Assembly (NCBI GenBank): GCA_000775715.1
Contig: JRWQ01000026.1
Span: 1 to 64,000, forward strand
Direction of reading: 5' to 3'
Length of the DNA: 64,000 nt
From: Vibrio tubiashii
GTDB lineage: Bacteria; Pseudomonadota; Gammaproteobacteria; Enterobacterales; Vibrionaceae
The notes under the pieces are model-generated. The model ran no database searches. It saw only the letters and a list, made by a program, of their open reading frames with translations, and had not been told where the DNA came from. A program made the translations under genes and the position numbers. Shown here piece after piece: positions 54,333 through 63,460 of the stretch (its first letter is position 1; each line of letters opens with the position of its first letter).

Positions 54333-57128
54333 TTAGTGGGCCTGATCCCAGTTGTCACCATGACCAGATTCAGCTACAAGTGGCACGTCCAACTCCGCTG
54401 CTGCTTCCATCAATTGTTGTACTTTACTTTCAATTTCGGCTAAAGCTGACTCCTGAACCTCAAATACCAGTTCATCGTGCACTTGCATCAATAACTTAAC
54501 TCGACCATCGCCTTCTGCTTGAATCCACTCATCGACTAACAACATTGCTTTTTTAATGATGTCAGCTGCGGTTCCTTGCATTGGTGCGTTGATCGCAGCT
54601 CGTTCAGCCGCTTTACGACGCATACCATTACGTGACTTAATCTCTGGAAGGTGTAAACGACGACCGAATATAGTCTCAACATAACCCTGCTCTGCGGCTG
54701 CGCTACGAGTATCTTCCATATACTGCATAACACCAGGGTAACGTTCAAAGTACTTATTCATGTAGTCTTGCGCTTCACCACGAGGAATACCCAGCTGTTT
54801 AGCCAGACCAAATGCACTCATGCCGTAGATAAGGCCAAAATTAACCGCTTTGGCACGACGGCGCTGCTCAGAACTCACTTGTTCTATAGTTGTGCCCATT
54901 ATTTCCGCTGCTGTCGCTGCGTGGATATCTTTGCCTTGCTGGAATGCCTCTAACAACGCTTTGTCGCCAGACAGGTGTGCCATAATACGTAATTCAATTT
55001 GCGAGTAATCGACCGCCATGATCTTATAGCCACGCTCTGCAATAAATGCCTGACGAATACGGCGACCTTCCTCATTGCGAATTGGAATATTCTGTAAGTT
55101 TGGATCGGTTGATGATAAGCGACCCGTTGCCGTTACGGCTTGATGGTACGAGGTATGTACACGCCCAGTCTCTGGGTTGATCATCTTAGGCAGTTTGTCA
55201 GTGTAGGTTGATTTTAGCTTAGCTAACCCACGGTACTCTAAAATGAGCTTAGGCAGAGGGTAATCCAACGCCAGCTCTTGCAAAACCTCTTCATTAGTCG
55301 ACGGCGTACCAGAAGGTGTCTTCTTGACAACTGGTAAGCCCATTTTCTCAAATAAAATCGCTTGCAGCTGCTTTGGCGAGTTCATGTTGAACTCTTGCTC
55401 AGCAATTTCAAACGCCTTCTGTTCGAGTTCATCAAGACGTTGAGCAATCTCTTGTGACTGAGTAGATAACTTCATGTCATCAATCAGAACACCGGTGCGC
55501 TCAATACGTGAAAGAACGGGTACCAAAGGAACTTCAATCTCTTGGTAGATCGCTTTTAACTTGTCATCTTGCTCAATATTGCTCATCAAACGGTTATGCA
55601 GACGCAACGTGACATCTGCATCTTCTGCCGCGTATGGTGAAGCTTCGCCAAGATCAATCTGGTTGAATGTCAGCTGGTTCTTACCTTTACCCGCGATTTG
55701 CTCGAATGAGATGCAACTATGCTGAAGAAAGCGTAGTGCCAAGCTGTCCATATCGTGTTTGCCACCAACGCTGTTGTATACATATGAAGCCAGCATGGTG
55801 TCATGCTTAATACCTTTCATCTCAATGCCGTAACGTGCAAGCACGCTCGCGTCATACTTAAGGTTTTGACCGACTTTCGCTTGAGCCTCATCTTCTAGGA
55901 TTGGTTTTAACTGCTCAAGAACCCAGTTACGATCAAGCTGCTCTGGTGCATCTAGATAATCGTGAGCAACAGGTACATATGCAGCAATACCTTCTTCAGT
56001 CGCAAATGATAGACCGACTAGATTTGCCACCATGTAGTCCAAACTGTCGGTCTCTGTATCAAATGCAAACACTTCAGCAGCTGTTAGTTTCTCTAACCAA
56101 GTGTTGAAAGTGGCCTCATCCAATATAGTTTCGTACTGGCTACGATCGATAGTCACCGCCGAAGTATCCATTTCAGCAACAGTGCTCACGGAAGTGGCTG
56201 AACGTTTAGCTGCTGATTTTTCATCAGCCTCAACTGCACCTGAACCGCCATCGAGAAGTTCATTTAGCCACGACTTAAACACCAATTGACCATAAAGTTT
56301 AATCAGTTCGTCTCTGTTTGGTTCAGATTTAAGCAAAGATTCAGGCTTCTCTTCTAGCTCAACATCAAGCTTTATCGTCGCTAGGTCATAGGATAAACGG
56401 GCATTTTCTTCGTTATCGAGTAGCTTTTTCGCCATGGTTTTCGAACCACGGAAGCCAAGAGGGGCAATATCATCGAGATTTTCATACAGTTTGTTGATAC
56501 CTCCAATCCCTTGCAGCAGTGCTGTTGCTGTTTTGTCACCCACGCCCGGAACACCCGGAATGTTATCGACCTTATCGCCCATCAACGCGAGGTAATCGAT
56601 AATAAGCTCGGGTGGGATGCCAAACTTATCAACCACGCCTTCACGATCCATCACCACATTAGTCATGGTGTTGATCAAAGTAACGTTGTCATCCACTAAC
56701 TGCGCCATATCTTTATCACCAGTACTGATCAGTACCGGCATACCCGCCTGTGACGCTTGGTAAGCTAGCGTTCCGATAACATCATCGGCTTCGACACCTG
56801 GGGTACAGATCAACGGCAAGCCCATTGCACGGATTACGTTGTGCAAAGGCTCAATCTGACAACGCAGATCATCTGGCATTGGAGGACGATTAGCTTTGTA
56901 CTCTGGGTACATTTCGTCACGGAACGTTTTTCCTTTGGCATCAAAGACAACAGCAATACGCTCTGAAGAGAACTGACGCATCATGCTGCGCAGCATGTTG
57001 ACCACACCATAAACAGCATTGGTTGGTATTTCACCGTTACTCATCGTTTCTGGATAAGCGTGGAACGCGCGGTATAAGTAAGAAGAACCGTCGATCAAAA
57101 TCAACGGATTGTCAGGGATGTTGGCCAT
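54333..57128 (-). CDS. polA: DNA polymerase I
   Basis: 931 residues from 57128 (MANIPDNPLILIDGSSYLYR). The N-terminal 5' nuclease domain, the 3'-5' exonuclease with FDTETDSL, and the polymerase domain with DYSQIELR and QVHDELVFEV are all intact. Gap filling, Okazaki fragment processing and repair. Confidence 0.97.
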   Translation of the reverse strand: MANIPDNPLILIDGSSYLYRAFHAYPETMSNGEIPTNAVYGVVNMLRSMMRQFSSERIAVVFDAKGKTFRDEMYPEYKANRPPMPDDLRCQIEPLHNVIRAMGLPLICTPGVEADDVIGTLAYQASQAGMPVLISTGDKDMAQLVDDNVTLINTMTNVVMDREGVVDKFGIPPELIIDYLALMGDKVDNIPGVPGVGDKTATALLQGIGGINKLYENLDDIAPLGFRGSKTMAKKLLDNEENARLSYDLATIKLDVELEEKPESLLKSEPNRDELIKLYGQLVFKSWLNELLDGGSGAVEADEKSAAKRSATSVSTVAEMDTSAVTIDRSQYETILDEATFNTWLEKLTAAEVFAFDTETDSLDYMVANLVGLSFATEEGIAAYVPVAHDYLDAPEQLDRNWVLEQLKPILEDEAQAKVGQNLKYDASVLARYGIEMKGIKHDTMLASYVYNSVGGKHDMDSLALRFLQHSCISFEQIAGKGKNQLTFNQIDLGEASPYAAEDADVTLRLHNRLMSNIEQDDKLKAIYQEIEVPLVPVLSRIERTGVLIDDMKLSTQSQEIAQRLDELEQKAFEIAEQEFNMNSPKQLQAILFEKMGLPVVKKTPSGTPSTNEEVLQELALDYPLPKLILEYRGLAKLKSTYTDKLPKMINPETGRVHTSYHQAVTATGRLSSTDPNLQNIPIRNEEGRRIRQAFIAERGYKIMAVDYSQIELRIMAHLSGDKALLEAFQQGKDIHAATAAEIMGTTIEQVSSEQRRRAKAVNFGLIYGMSAFGLAKQLGIPRGEAQDYMNKYFERYPGVMQYMEDTRSAAAEQGYVETIFGRRLHLPEIKSRNGMRRKAAERAAINAPMQGTAADIIKKAMLLVDEWIQAEGDGRVKLLMQVHDELVFEVQESALAEIESKVQQLMEAAAELDVPLVAESGHGDNWDQAH

Positions 57129-57158
57129 AGTCTTTACGTATCCAAACAAAATGCACAA

Positions 57159-57450
57159 AAAGATCTGCTTAGGATGCCATGACTAAGACAGTGAATCCAT
57201 TTTAACTCTTTGATCTGCTCCGACACATTTGACTATTCCTTTGCCTGGGCCTCAGCCTTTCTGTGGATAACTCTGTTTATATTATTTACCCACAGGATAT
57301 AAAACAGTGAACACAAAAAACAAAATTAACGATAAATACATGTTAATTAAGAAATATATTCAAGATCGATCGTTTAAAGATCGATCCCAAAATGATCTTG
57401 CATTGTGGAAAAGACTACTGGTGTCCTTTTGTTCGAGGACAAATTGAAGG
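57159..57450. other. Intergenic region upstream of polA with DnaA-box and GATC cluster
   Basis: 292 bases without a gene. Contains a perfect DnaA box TGTGGATAA (about 57262), a near-match TTACCCACA 20 bases on, and at least six GATC sites, including the direct repeat AAGATCGATC twice near 57362-57388. It should hold the polA promoter. Confidence 0.6.
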
Positions 57451-57452
57451 CA

Positions 57453-57677
57453 TAAAAAAAGCGACATCTTTCGATGTCGCCTAGCAAAAAGGGGTCAAAG
57501 CAATTCAGGTGAATGATGTGCTTTGCCATAAAGCTATAAATTACACTGGAAGCAATGTGAGCAATGTCGTGTCAAAAAGAACTCGTGCAAGTTCAATTAA
57601 GTTCAGTGTCATCACCGCCTCCATTTATGAATTTGGTAACTCAACGTCCTTGTGAACTTCTCTCATTCCCTAAGACG
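57453..57677 (-). ncRNA. ryhB: RyhB iron-regulated sRNA, long vibrio form
   Basis: The minus strand contains the RyhB core ACGACATTGCTCACATTGCT (about 57552-57571) followed by TCCAGTG. A TTGACG/TATTAT promoter lies upstream, and a terminator GCGACATC/GATGTCGC (57461-57480) with U7 ends it. Length about 225 nt equals V. cholerae RyhB rather than the 90 nt of E. coli. Represses mRNAs for iron-using proteins with Hfq when iron is scarce. Confidence 0.93.
57541..57612 (-). CDS. 23-codon ORF inside RyhB
   Basis: ATG at 57612 with GGAGG and a 7-base spacer, an optimal ribosome binding site. It encodes MTLNLIELARVLFDTTLLTL plus LPV and stops with TAA at 57541. The frame runs through the conserved base-pairing core. 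Translation is not shown. Confidence 0.4.
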   Translation of the reverse strand: MTLNLIELARVLFDTTLLTLLPV

Positions 57678-57682
57678 AGATA

Positions 57683-57737
57683 AATAATAACCATTCTCAT
57701 TTAATGCGTCAACACCTAAATGAGAAAAAATCTCATT
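57683..57737 (-). promoter_or_regulatory. RyhB promoter with two Fur boxes
   Basis: -35 TTGACG (57707-57712), 17 bases, -10 TATTAT (57684-57689). Fur-like 19-mers lie at 57683-57701 (AATAATAACCATTCTCATT) over the -10, and at 57719-57737 (AATGAGAAAAAATCTCATT) upstream of the -35. Each differs from AATGANAATNATTNTCATT at two positions. Iron-bound Fur should block initiation. Confidence 0.85.
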
Positions 57738-57742
57738 TAATT

Positions 57743-58192
57743 TTAATAACACTGATCCAACTGCTTCACAAAATGGATACGACTCTCAAGCAAAGGCTCT
57801 TTTGGCTCATACTCTTCGATAATATAACCATTTTTAATCAACAGCCTCAGCATGGATGGAAACTGGTTACGTGATTTCACTTTAAGCTGTTGATAGCCCT
57901 GTTCACTCGCCCAAGCTTGTTGAATTTCGAGTAGCTTTTGAGCCACCCCTTTGTTGCGCGCCAATGAAGACACCCCACCAAACCAACTATAAAAAGTCGT
58001 TTCATCAATCTGGTAGCCAATCTTAAACCCAAGTAGGTTATCCCCTTCTTGAGCAATTTGAATTAAGGAACACGGTTTCCCTTCTAGGCGTGCAGACAAA
58101 CTTTCGACCGTCTCTTTGTGGCTAAACTCATCAATCTCTTGCACCACTTGAACACACTCTTCTAACGTTCCGAAACGATAAATAATGCTCAT
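57743..58192 (-). CDS. GNAT-family N-acetyltransferase
   Basis: 149 residues from the ATG at 58192 (MSIIYRFGTLEE), preceded by AGAACC; an upstream in-frame start adds 17 unlikely residues. GNAT core: KIGYQIDETTFYSWFGGVS and the acetyl-CoA loop LARNKGVAQKLLE (Q/RxxGxG/A type). Substrate unknown. Follows the hemB terminator. Confidence 0.82.
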   Translation of the reverse strand: MSIIYRFGTLEECVQVVQEIDEFSHKETVESLSARLEGKPCSLIQIAQEGDNLLGFKIGYQIDETTFYSWFGGVSSLARNKGVAQKLLEIQQAWASEQGYQQLKVKSRNQFPSMLRLLIKNGYIIEEYEPKEPLLESRIHFVKQLDQCY

Positions 58193-58209
58193 CAAGGTTC
58201 TCCAACACG

Positions 58210-58234
58210 AAAAAAGGCTGACATACGCCAGCCT
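58210..58234 (-). terminator. Intrinsic terminator after hemB
   Basis: GGCTGG-type stem (CAGGCTGGCG/CAGCC) with U6 on the minus strand. Confidence 0.7.
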
Positions 58235-58259
58235 GATAGTCATTACTTAGCTAATGCTA

Positions 58260-59306
58260 TTACTGGTCGTCTTTTAAGAACGTAGCCGCTTGAGCATTCT
58301 CTTCTGCCAACCACTCGGCAACGTCTTTGGCAAAATACGTTAAGATGCCATCCGCACCGGCACGCTTGAAACACAGTAGAGATTCCATCACTGTCTCACG
58401 CTCTTTTAACCAGCCATTGGCGAAAGCGGCTTTGTGCATCGCATACTCACCAGATACCTGATAAGCAAATGTCGGCACTTCTAGCTCAGACTTCACACGG
58501 CGCACGATATCGAGATACGGCATACCAGGCTTAACCATGACCATGTCTGCACCTTCATTGACGTCCATTGCCACTTCATGAACTGCTTCATCACTGTTAG
58601 CAGGGTCCATCTGGTAGTTCTTCTTGTTACCACCTTTAAGATTGCTCGCACTACCGACAGCATCGCGGAATGGGCCATAGTAACAAGAAGCATACTTAGC
58701 AGAGTAAGCCATAATTTGGGTATTGATATGGCCGGCTTGTTCTAGCGCTTTACGTATCTCGCCAATACGACCATCCATCATGTCGGATGGCGCAACCACA
58801 TCGGCTCCCGCTTCTGCATGAGACAGCGCTTGTTTAACCAATACTTTGGTTGTTTCGTCATTGAGCACATAACCATCTTCATCGATGATGCCATCTTGAC
58901 CATGAGTGGTGAAGGGATCAAGCGCGACATCAGTAATCACACCAATCTCTGGCACATGCTCTTTTAAAGAGCGTACTGCACGCTGAACCAGTCCTTCAGG
59001 GTTGTAAGCTTCTGCAGCACACAAACTTTTAGCATCTTGGTTAACCACGGGGAATAGAGCAATAGCGGGTACACCCAACTGAGCGAGGTATTGCGCCTCT
59101 TCTAGCATTAAATCAATCGACAGGCGTTCAATACCCGGCATTGATTCAACGGTTTCGCGGCGATCTTTACCCATCAAAATAAACATTGGGTAGATCAGAT
59201 CGTTAACTGACAATTGATGTTCAGCCATCAAACGGCGACTGAAGTCATGCTTGCGTAGACGACGCATACGACGGCCTGGGAATTGACCTTGAATCGAAAC
59301 TGACAC
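58260..59306 (-). CDS. hemB: Delta-aminolevulinic acid dehydratase, magnesium type
   Basis: Condenses two 5-aminolevulinate molecules to porphobilinogen. 348 residues. Schiff-base lysines in MAYSAKYAS and MVMVKPGMPY. The metal loop reads ALDPFTTHGQDG, with Asp in place of the zinc-binding cysteines of the E. coli enzyme, so this is the non-zinc, Mg-dependent class seen in Pseudomonas. The N-terminal arm (GRRMRRLRKHDFSRRL) also matches that class. Confidence 0.95.
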   Translation of the reverse strand: MSVSIQGQFPGRRMRRLRKHDFSRRLMAEHQLSVNDLIYPMFILMGKDRRETVESMPGIERLSIDLMLEEAQYLAQLGVPAIALFPVVNQDAKSLCAAEAYNPEGLVQRAVRSLKEHVPEIGVITDVALDPFTTHGQDGIIDEDGYVLNDETTKVLVKQALSHAEAGADVVAPSDMMDGRIGEIRKALEQAGHINTQIMAYSAKYASCYYGPFRDAVGSASNLKGGNKKNYQMDPANSDEAVHEVAMDVNEGADMVMVKPGMPYLDIVRRVKSELEVPTFAYQVSGEYAMHKAAFANGWLKERETVMESLLCFKRAGADGILTYFAKDVAEWLAEENAQAATFLKDDQ

Positions 59307-59453
59307 TCTATTCTCCTTGTGTGGTGAAAGTGCTCGGCTTGCATAATATCATTCAAAATTCATCATGCCACTGCACGCTTAGAAAAATGCAACAAATGAC
59401 CAAATGCTTACACTGCCGTATACTCTCAGCACTGATTGATTGCGAGAAAGACC

Positions 59454-60215
59454 ATGATAGATACCCATGCGCACATTTATGCGACCGAATTTGATACCGA
59501 CCGCGACCAAGTCGTCCAGCGCGCGTTGGCGCAAGGCATTGATAAGATCCTACTGCCAAACATCGACCTAGACTCAATTGAGCCTATGTTACGTACCGAG
59601 GCTCAGTATCCTGACGTTTGTCGCTCTATGATGGGTCTTCACCCTTGCTACGTCGATGGCAATGTTAAGCAGAGCCTAGAGGTTATTTATTCATGGTTTG
59701 CAAAGCACAATTTTGTCGCTGTAGGTGAGATTGGTATCGACCTCTACTGGGATAAAACCTACAAAGCAGAACAAGAGATGGCGTTTATCACTCAGCTCAA
59801 TTGGGCCAAAGAGATGAAACTGCCTGTCGTGATCCATACACGTGATTCGATTGAAGAGACGCTAGCTCTACTACGTAATGAGCAAGATGGCTCACTTTCT
59901 GGCGTATTCCATTGCTTTGGTGGCAGCGTTGAGGAAGCAAAAGCGATCAATGATCTCGGTTTTCATCTCGGACTGGGTGGCGTATCTACCTTTAAGAATG
60001 GCGGTATGGATAAGGTTATTCCTCACCTCGATATGGACTACATTATCTTAGAAACCGACTGCCCTTACCTCGCCCCAGTTCCACACCGAGGCAAACGTAA
60101 CGAGCCTGCCTATACTTCGCTTGTCGCTCAACGCGTAGCTGACCTAAGAGAAATGAGTATCGAACAAGTGGATAGCCTCACCACTCATAACGCTAAAACG
60201 CTGTTTAGCCTTTAA
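59454..60215 (+). CDS. tatD: TatD-family metal-dependent hydrolase
   Basis: 253 residues from the ATG at 59454 (MIDTHAHIYA); an upstream start adds six residues. Metal ligands: DTHAH, the Glu of VGEIGID, VIHTRD, FHCFGG and LETDCPYLAP. Possible 3'-5' nuclease. It lies next to tatABC but on the opposite strand and is not a translocase subunit. It could equally be called a YcfH-like paralogue. Confidence 0.85.
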   Translation: MIDTHAHIYATEFDTDRDQVVQRALAQGIDKILLPNIDLDSIEPMLRTEAQYPDVCRSMMGLHPCYVDGNVKQSLEVIYSWFAKHNFVAVGEIGIDLYWDKTYKAEQEMAFITQLNWAKEMKLPVVIHTRDSIEETLALLRNEQDGSLSGVFHCFGGSVEEAKAINDLGFHLGLGGVSTFKNGGMDKVIPHLDMDYIILETDCPYLAPVPHRGKRNEPAYTSLVAQRVADLREMSIEQVDSLTTHNAKTLFSL

Positions 60216-60226
60216 CCCTCCAAAAC

Positions 60227-60264
60227 CAAAACGGGGTTGATAGTAAGCTATCAACCCCGTTTTT
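60227..60264. terminator. Bidirectional terminator between tatD and tatC
   Basis: AAACGGGGTTGATAG pairs with CTATCAACCCCGTTT: a 15-bp stem between convergent genes. Confidence 0.92.
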
Positions 60265-60285
60265 CTATACCATGCTACGAAAGCG

Positions 60286-61035
60286 CTACTCTTCCACGCT
60301 ATCCTCACTGTCATCTTTACGTACATAGAAACGCGCAAAGAACAGGCCTACTTCAAACAGTAAGCACATAGGAATCGCCAATAAAGTTTGCGAGATCATA
60401 TCTGGTGGTGTCAGCATCATACCAACAACAAACGCCCCAACGATGATGTAAGGTCTTTTCTGGCTTAAGCTCTTAGGATCGGTTGCACCTGTCCAACAAA
60501 GCAAGATGATGGCGACAGGCACTTCAAACGCGATGCCGAAAGCCAAAAATAGAGCCAAGACAAAGTCGAGATAACTAGAGATGTCAGTAGCAAATTCAAC
60601 CCCGCCGAGAGAAATGGCCGTGAAGAAGCCAAACACCAGTGGGAACACGACGAAGTAAGCAAAGGCCACACCACAGTAAAACAGCAGCGAGCTTGAGAAC
60701 ATCAATGGCATGATCAAGCGGCGTTCATGCTTATAGAGGCCCGGAGCGACAAACGCCCACACCTGATAAAGAATGAACGGAACAGCCACAAAGATAGACG
60801 CAATTAAAGTCAGCTTTAACGGCGTAAAGAAGGGAGATGCAACATCTGTCGCGATCATTGTCGCCCCTTCAGGTAGGCGTTCTACCAAAGGCGCTGAAAC
60901 AAACTCGTAGATATCATTGGCAAAATAGATTAGCCCGATGAAAACCACTAGCACTGCTAAGATTGCTCTCAGCAAGCGGTTTCTCAATTCTAATAGGTGA
61001 CTAATCAAAGGTTGTGTCTGCTCAACAGAAGACAT
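60286..61035 (-). CDS. tatC: Sec-independent translocase subunit TatC
   Basis: 249 residues, six membrane segments; binds twin-arginine signal peptides. N-terminal PLISHLLELRNRLLRA and the PxLYKHERR loop (FVAPGLYKHERRL) are typical. 62 bases after tatB, with a terminator-like hairpin between. Confidence 0.96.
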   Translation of the reverse strand: MSSVEQTQPLISHLLELRNRLLRAILAVLVVFIGLIYFANDIYEFVSAPLVERLPEGATMIATDVASPFFTPLKLTLIASIFVAVPFILYQVWAFVAPGLYKHERRLIMPLMFSSSLLFYCGVAFAYFVVFPLVFGFFTAISLGGVEFATDISSYLDFVLALFLAFGIAFEVPVAIILLCWTGATDPKSLSQKRPYIIVGAFVVGMMLTPPDMISQTLLAIPMCLLFEVGLFFARFYVRKDDSEDSVEE

Positions 61036-61059
61036 GGAAACCTCTATTCTAGAAGATCA

Positions 61060-61087
61060 AAAAGGAGCTACGGATATGCAGCTCCTC
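61060..61087 (-). terminator. Terminator-like hairpin between tatB and tatC
   Basis: On the minus strand AGGAGCT pairs with AGCTCCT and U5 follows. It sits inside the tat operon, so it probably reduces rather than stops tatC transcription. Confidence 0.6.
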
Positions 61088-61097
61088 CTAAACGAGA

Positions 61098-61529
61098 CTA
61101 TTCGGCTTTTTTATCAGCCTGAGGGGCTGGCTGAGTATTTATACTCTCAACAGCGCCCACTGAGTCATTGGCATTCGGAGTCGGTTCAACACTTTCGTTG
61201 ACCTCCTCGGCACTGTTCGTCGGCGTTTCGCTTTTATTAGCATAAGGACGTTGAACATCTTGCGCAGCTTGCTTGAGCTGTTCAACTGAAGAACGCAGTT
61301 CAGGAGATAAATCCTCCATACCCATCTTCTCAGCTTTACGTAGGTTGTCCTGCAGCTCTTGAACCTTTAGCTCGTGTGAAAGCTCGTCTTTCACACTATT
61401 TGCCATATTTTTAGCAGCGCCGATGAATTTAGATACGCTACGAATCGCATGGGGCAAACGCTCAGGACCAAGAACCACTAGCCCGACGACAGAGATTAAT
61501 ACCAGTTCCCAAAAACCGATATCAAACAC
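61098..61529 (-). CDS. tatB: Sec-independent translocase subunit TatB
   Basis: 143 residues: N-terminal membrane helix (FDIGFWELVLISVVGLVVLGP), the amphipathic helix (PERLPHAIRSV) and a disordered Ala/Pro/Glu-rich tail. Three bases after tatA. Confidence 0.95.
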   Translation of the reverse strand: MFDIGFWELVLISVVGLVVLGPERLPHAIRSVSKFIGAAKNMANSVKDELSHELKVQELQDNLRKAEKMGMEDLSPELRSSVEQLKQAAQDVQRPYANKSETPTNSAEEVNESVEPTPNANDSVGAVESINTQPAPQADKKAE

Positions 61530-61532
61530 GAT

Positions 61533-61775
61533 CTATGCCTGCTCTTTGTCTTTCTTAGTTTCAGCAGTTGCGTCTGTTTTTTGCTGCTCTACTGCTTTTG
61601 GCTCGAAGTCTGCGTCTTTCTTGTCTTTGTCCGACTCATCTTCGTTCATCGCTTTCTTAAAGCCCTTCACAGCGCCGCCAAGATCGCCACCAATACCACG
61701 TAGCTTCTTAGTACCAAATAGTAGAACGACAATGACAGCAATGATCAGAAGTTGCCAAATACTAATACCACCCAT
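61533..61775 (-). CDS. tatA: Sec-independent translocase pore subunit TatA
   Basis: 80 residues. Membrane helix (ISIWQLLIIAVIVVLLFG), FGTKKLRGIG hinge, amphipathic helix, charged tail ending DKEQA. GAGGT precedes the ATG. Confidence 0.96.
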   Translation of the reverse strand: MGGISIWQLLIIAVIVVLLFGTKKLRGIGGDLGGAVKGFKKAMNEDESDKDKKDADFEPKAVEQQKTDATAETKKDKEQA

Positions 61776-61825
61776 TCTTTTTACCTCGGGTCTTATTAAA
61801 CAAATTTATTTCAAGAGTTTAACGT

Positions 61826-63460
61826 CTATCGACGATAAGCTCGCCAACTAAGCAACCAAAATGTGACCCCACCTAGGGCGCTAATCATTGAAAGTTGCTC
61901 GTATGTGCTGTTGACCAGTATTGCCGAGCATACGACTAATGTGGCACCAACACCAAATAAAAATTTTCCTGTCGCCTGCTGCCTTTTGCTTGAGCGATAG
62001 CCTTGGTAAAGCTGATCCATTCTCTGGTTCATCATTTTACCCTGGCGCAAGCTATCGTAGAGCAGCTCTGGAAGTTCAGGGAGTTTCTCAGCCCAAAACG
62101 GCGCACGGTCTTTAACCGCATTGATGACTGCCTTTGGCCCGACTTGATTCATCATCCACTCTTCTAAGAATGGCTTGGCGGTTTCCCACAAATCAAGCTG
62201 CGGGTACAGTTGGCGACCTAGACCTTCCACGTAAAGCAATGTCTTTTGTAGCAAGACTAACTGCGGCTGAACTTCCATATGGAAACGACGTGCTGTATTA
62301 AACAAGTTCAACAACACGTGACCAAATGAGATTTCACATAGCGGCTTAGCGAATATCGGTTCGCATACAATACGTATCGCAAACTCAAACTCATCAACGT
62401 TGGTTTCACGTGGAACCCAACCTGACTCAACGTGCAATTCCGCTACACGGCGATAGTCACGATTAAAGAAAGCTAAGAAGTTCTCCGCCAGATAACGCTT
62501 ATCTTCGCTGTTTAACGTACCCACTATGCCACAGTCTAAACCTATCCAACGTGGGTTCTCAGGGTGCTCCGGCTCAACAAACACGTTACCCGGGTGCATA
62601 TCCGCATGAAAGAAACTATCACGAAAAACCTGGGTAAAGAAAACGCTGACACCACGCTCCGCCAACAGCTTCATATTCGTGCCATTGGCCTTCAAACCTT
62701 CAATATCAGAAACTTGGATGCCGTATATTCGCTCAGAAACCATGACAGTTTCATTACTAAAGTCAGTAATAACTTCAGGAACGTATAATTCTTCACTTCC
62801 TTCGAAGTTGCGTCTTAACTGTATCGCATTGGCAGCTTCACGACGCAGGTCTAACTCATCTAGCAGTGTTTTTTCGTACTCACGCACCACCTCAACAGGT
62901 TTTAAACGACGTGCTTCAGGAAGTGCTTTGGCGACTATACGAGCCATTCGGTACATCAGTTTTAGATCTGCATCAATGACCGGGCGAATATCTGGCCTGA
63001 TGACCTTTAATACCACTTCTTGGTTAGTCGATTTCAGCTTAGCAGTGTGTACTTGGGCAATCGAAGCAGAAGCCAAAGGCTCAATTTCGAAATCATCAAA
63101 CCAAGTTTCTAACGGCCCACCAAGTGCTTGCTCCATTTGCTGTTTCGCCAGTTCACCATCGAAAGGAGAAACTTGGTCTTGAAGTAAGGCCAGCGGATCG
63201 GCAATTTGTGGTGGAAAAAGATCACGACGCGTCGACATCATCTGACCAAACTTAATCCATACTGGACCAAGCTCTTGCAAAGCCAAACGCAGCCTATCAC
63301 CCAGCGGTTTTTCTGGATGCTTATTTTTAATCCAAAATAGACATTTTATTGCCAGTAAAGGTGCTTTGGTCAGTTGATGAGTCGGTAGCAGTTCATCGAG
63401 CCCATACTCTAGTTGGACTCGAACAATGTGGTATAAACGACGCAGCTCAGTTGGGGTCAT
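61826..63460 (-). CDS. ubiB: Ubiquinone biosynthesis ATPase/kinase-like UbiB
   Basis: 544 residues. Atypical ADCK-family kinase fold with the KxGQ-type motif (WIKFGQMMSTR), Ala-rich loop ASIAQVHTAK, catalytic-region HADMHPGNV and GLDCGIVG, and two C-terminal membrane helices. Supports the Ubi complex in ring hydroxylation. Start overlaps the ubiJ stop by four bases. Confidence 0.96.
   Translation of the reverse strand: MTPTELRRLYHIVRVQLEYGLDELLPTHQLTKAPLLAIKCLFWIKNKHPEKPLGDRLRLALQELGPVWIKFGQMMSTRRDLFPPQIADPLALLQDQVSPFDGELAKQQMEQALGGPLETWFDDFEIEPLASASIAQVHTAKLKSTNQEVVLKVIRPDIRPVIDADLKLMYRMARIVAKALPEARRLKPVEVVREYEKTLLDELDLRREAANAIQLRRNFEGSEELYVPEVITDFSNETVMVSERIYGIQVSDIEGLKANGTNMKLLAERGVSVFFTQVFRDSFFHADMHPGNVFVEPEHPENPRWIGLDCGIVGTLNSEDKRYLAENFLAFFNRDYRRVAELHVESGWVPRETNVDEFEFAIRIVCEPIFAKPLCEISFGHVLLNLFNTARRFHMEVQPQLVLLQKTLLYVEGLGRQLYPQLDLWETAKPFLEEWMMNQVGPKAVINAVKDRAPFWAEKLPELPELLYDSLRQGKMMNQRMDQLYQGYRSSKRQQATGKFLFGVGATLVVCSAILVNSTYEQLSMISALGGVTFWLLSWRAYRR

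Noticed and set aside
57159..57450. Possible replication origin
   Set aside because: Only one perfect DnaA box and no AT-rich 13-mers or mnmG/mioC neighbours. The genes around it (polA, ryhB) do not fit oriC.
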